Both the position numbers and the translations under genes were made by a program. A DNA stretch of 36,008 nucleotides from Candidatus Bipolaricaulota bacterium (lineage in GTDB: Bacteria > Bipolaricaulota > Bipolaricaulia > UBA7950 > UBA9294), in the NCBI GenBank assembly GCA_026390345.1, contig JAPLGD010000041.1:1-36008 (forward strand), written 5' to 3'. The notes below the pieces were generated by a model. That model was not told where the DNA came from, ran no database searches, and worked only from the letters and a program-made list of their open reading frames with translations. The first letter of the stretch is position 1; the number at the start of each line of letters is the position of its first letter. Below are positions 33,906-36,008 of the stretch, in pieces.

Positions 33906-35988
33906 GGACCTTTCGAGGCTTCTCTCTCCTCGTTCGGTCGCCGTCGTCGGAGCAAGCCCGAAGCCGGCATCGGTCGCGGGGGAGATCCTGCGTAATCTGA
34001 AGTGCTGCGGGTTCTCTGGCGAGATCTACCCGGTCAATCCGAAGTACGAGGACGTTGATGGGATCCGGTGCTTCCCGAACGTAGCAGCGTTGCCGGAGAA
34101 CGTCGACCTCGGAATCCTTGCCGTGAATCGAGACCTCGTGCTCGGCGCTGTCGAGGACTGCGGGCGTCGCGGCATTCGAAACCTCGTCATCATCACAGCG
34201 GGGTTCAAGGAAAGCGGGCCGGAGGGAGTGGCGCGCGAGGTGGCGCTTCGGACGCTGATCGACCGCCATGACCTAAACGTCGTTGGTCCGAACTGCATGG
34301 GGATCATCCGCAGCATCCGCGACGTCCAGCTGAACGCCTCCTTCTCGCGGTGGTTCCCGCAGGGGGGAGAGATCGGCTTTGTCTCTCAGAGCGGGTCCGT
34401 CGGGGAGACGCTGCTCGAGTGCTTCGAGGACGCCGGCCTCGGCGTCTCTTTGTTCGTGAACCTCGGGAATCGGGCCGGTCTGTCGGAGAACGACTTCCTC
34501 GAGCACCTGGAGAACGACCCCGCGTGCTCCGCCGTCTTCCTGTATCTCGAGAGCTTCGCGAATCCGCGGGAGTTCCGCCCTCTGGTTGAGAGGATCTCGC
34601 GCCGGAAGCCGGTCGTGGTCCTCAAGGTCGGGCGAACGGAGGCCGGAGCGGCGGCGGTGGCGTCGCACACAGGCTCCCTCGCGAGCCCCGACGCGGTGGT
34701 CGACGCGTTCCTTCAGCAGTGCGGGGCGTTGCGTGTGTCGACCATTCAGGAGACGCTGACGGCGTTGCGGGCGCTGGAGCGCGGGATCCTCCCTCGTGAC
34801 GACAGGGTCGTGATCCTAACCAACGCCGGAGGAGCCGGGATCATCGCCGCGGATGCCTGCGAGAAGTTCGGCATCGAGGTGCCTGCGCTCTCCGAGGATA
34901 CGCGGCGTCGGCTGGCAGAATTCCTCCCCCCCGAGGCCGGACTCGGCAATCCGATCGACATGATTGCGACGGCCGGCGCGTCGGACTACCGGAGGAGCCT
35001 CGAAATCGGCCTTGAAGAGACCGACGCGGCCATCGTCATCTTCCGCCCGCCGCTCGTCCTGAAGGACTTGCCGGAAGCCGTCGCGGACGGCATCGTCGCG
35101 GTCGCCCAGTCGCATGCGGAGAAACCCGTTCTCATTTGCACCTTGAGCGACGAGGCCACCGAGACCGTGCGCCGGCTCCGAACCGCCAAGCTCCCCGTGT
35201 ACGCCATGCCCGAGACGGCGGTCGATGCGCTCTCCGTCCTCAATCGTGCGCGCTCCGTGCGTGAGGAAGGACGCCTCGCGGAGGAACTCGCGTCCGCCGC
35301 CCCCTCTGCGGCGCGCGCCGTGATCCAGGCCGCGAGAGCCGCCGGACAGCAGGGGCTCTACTTCGATCAGGGGGCTGAGATCCTGTCCGCATACGGCGTT
35401 TCCGTCTGCCCGTCCGCGTACGTCGAGAAGGGGGATCGGCCCGGTCGCGCCGTCGTCGAATCGCTCGGCTTTCCGATGGTCGCGAAGCTCGACTCGCCTC
35501 TTCTCTTCCATCGCTTCGAGCGGGGAGCCGTGCTCACCGGCATCAAGAACGAAACCGAGCTCTCCGGGGCAATCCGGGAATTGCGCAAGGTCGCAGAGTC
35601 ACTCGGTCCGATCGGAGCCCGCGTCATGCTCCAGAAGACACTCGTCGGACGTGAGCTGATCTACGGCCTCCAGCACGATCCCTCGTTCGGTCCGGTGGCG
35701 ATGTTCGGAATCGGAGGCACGTTTGTCGAAGCGTTGCGCGACGTCGTCTTCGCCGTCGCCCCGATCACCTTGGCCCAGGCGGAGCGGACGGTTCGCTCGA
35801 TCCGGGCGTTCCGGCTTCTCGAAGCATTCCGCGGCCAGGAGGCCGTCGATCTCTCGGCCCTCGTCGGAACGCTTCAGGCGCTCGGGCGGCTCGGCGCCGA
35901 TCTTCCGGAGCTGCGCGAGATCGACCTCAATCCTGTGATCGCTGACGCGCGCGGTGCGGCCGTCGTCGACATCCTGATGAACTTCTAG
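33898..35988 (+). CDS. ADP-forming acetate/acyl-CoA synthetase (alpha-beta fused)
   Basis: SVAVVGASPKPASVAGEILRNL, GPNCMGI, GFVSQSGSVGETLL, VASHTGSLA (catalytic His), TNAGGAGIIAADACE, C-terminal ATP-grasp REIDLNPVI; overlaps the upstream gene by 8 nt. Confidence 0.92.
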   Translation: MGRDLSRLLSPRSVAVVGASPKPASVAGEILRNLKCCGFSGEIYPVNPKYEDVDGIRCFPNVAALPENVDLGILAVNRDLVLGAVEDCGRRGIRNLVIITAGFKESGPEGVAREVALRTLIDRHDLNVVGPNCMGIIRSIRDVQLNASFSRWFPQGGEIGFVSQSGSVGETLLECFEDAGLGVSLFVNLGNRAGLSENDFLEHLENDPACSAVFLYLESFANPREFRPLVERISRRKPVVVLKVGRTEAGAAAVASHTGSLASPDAVVDAFLQQCGALRVSTIQETLTALRALERGILPRDDRVVILTNAGGAGIIAADACEKFGIEVPALSEDTRRRLAEFLPPEAGLGNPIDMIATAGASDYRRSLEIGLEETDAAIVIFRPPLVLKDLPEAVADGIVAVAQSHAEKPVLICTLSDEATETVRRLRTAKLPVYAMPETAVDALSVLNRARSVREEGRLAEELASAAPSAARAVIQAARAAGQQGLYFDQGAEILSAYGVSVCPSAYVEKGDRPGRAVVESLGFPMVAKLDSPLLFHRFERGAVLTGIKNETELSGAIRELRKVAESLGPIGARVMLQKTLVGRELIYGLQHDPSFGPVAMFGIGGTFVEALRDVVFAVAPITLAQAERTVRSIRAFRLLEAFRGQEAVDLSALVGTLQALGRLGADLPELREIDLNPVIADARGAAVVDILMNF

Positions 35989-36008
35989 CCGACCGACTAC
36001 GGGTAGAG

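Overview
High-GC bacterial chromosomal window, densely coded on both strands. I found no rRNA, tRNA, CRISPR array or transposase. Recognisable genes include nagA, an SDR plus alpha-oxoamine-synthase pair that looks like sphingoid-base synthesis, a PrsW-like membrane protein, a class-II glutamine amidotransferase, a ~1,056-aa secreted repeat protein with a FlgD-like C-terminus, ychF, a hemolysin-III family protein, corA, a LysW-like mini-protein, an M20 amidohydrolase, an M29 aminopeptidase, a PPP-type phosphatase, mscL, a glyA::gcvT fusion, mrfA/mrfB, rpsR-ssb-rpsF, an HD-domain phosphohydrolase, a DUF5317-like protein and an ADP-forming acyl-CoA synthetase. The least explained signals are: (i) a tandem array of three small ORFs (31484-31885), two encoding 46-47 aa single-TM peptides with the same ...LGLLLGANVKWHGGG C-terminus and a third truncated copy, with its own promoter and lying just upstream of a membrane HD-domain gene; (ii) a promoter, multi-hairpin RNA and intrinsic terminator (21294-21508) directly upstream of an uncharacterised ORF, with a possible alternative antiterminator pairing; (iii) an SHMT-GcvT fusion at the end of a gene string starting with rpsF-ssb-rpsR; (iv) a leaderless HTH gene with an operator-like dyad over its -10; (v) an orphan LysW-like protein whose EDWGE end is replaced by an acidic tail. 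All family calls come from motif recognition by eye; no searches or folding programs were run.
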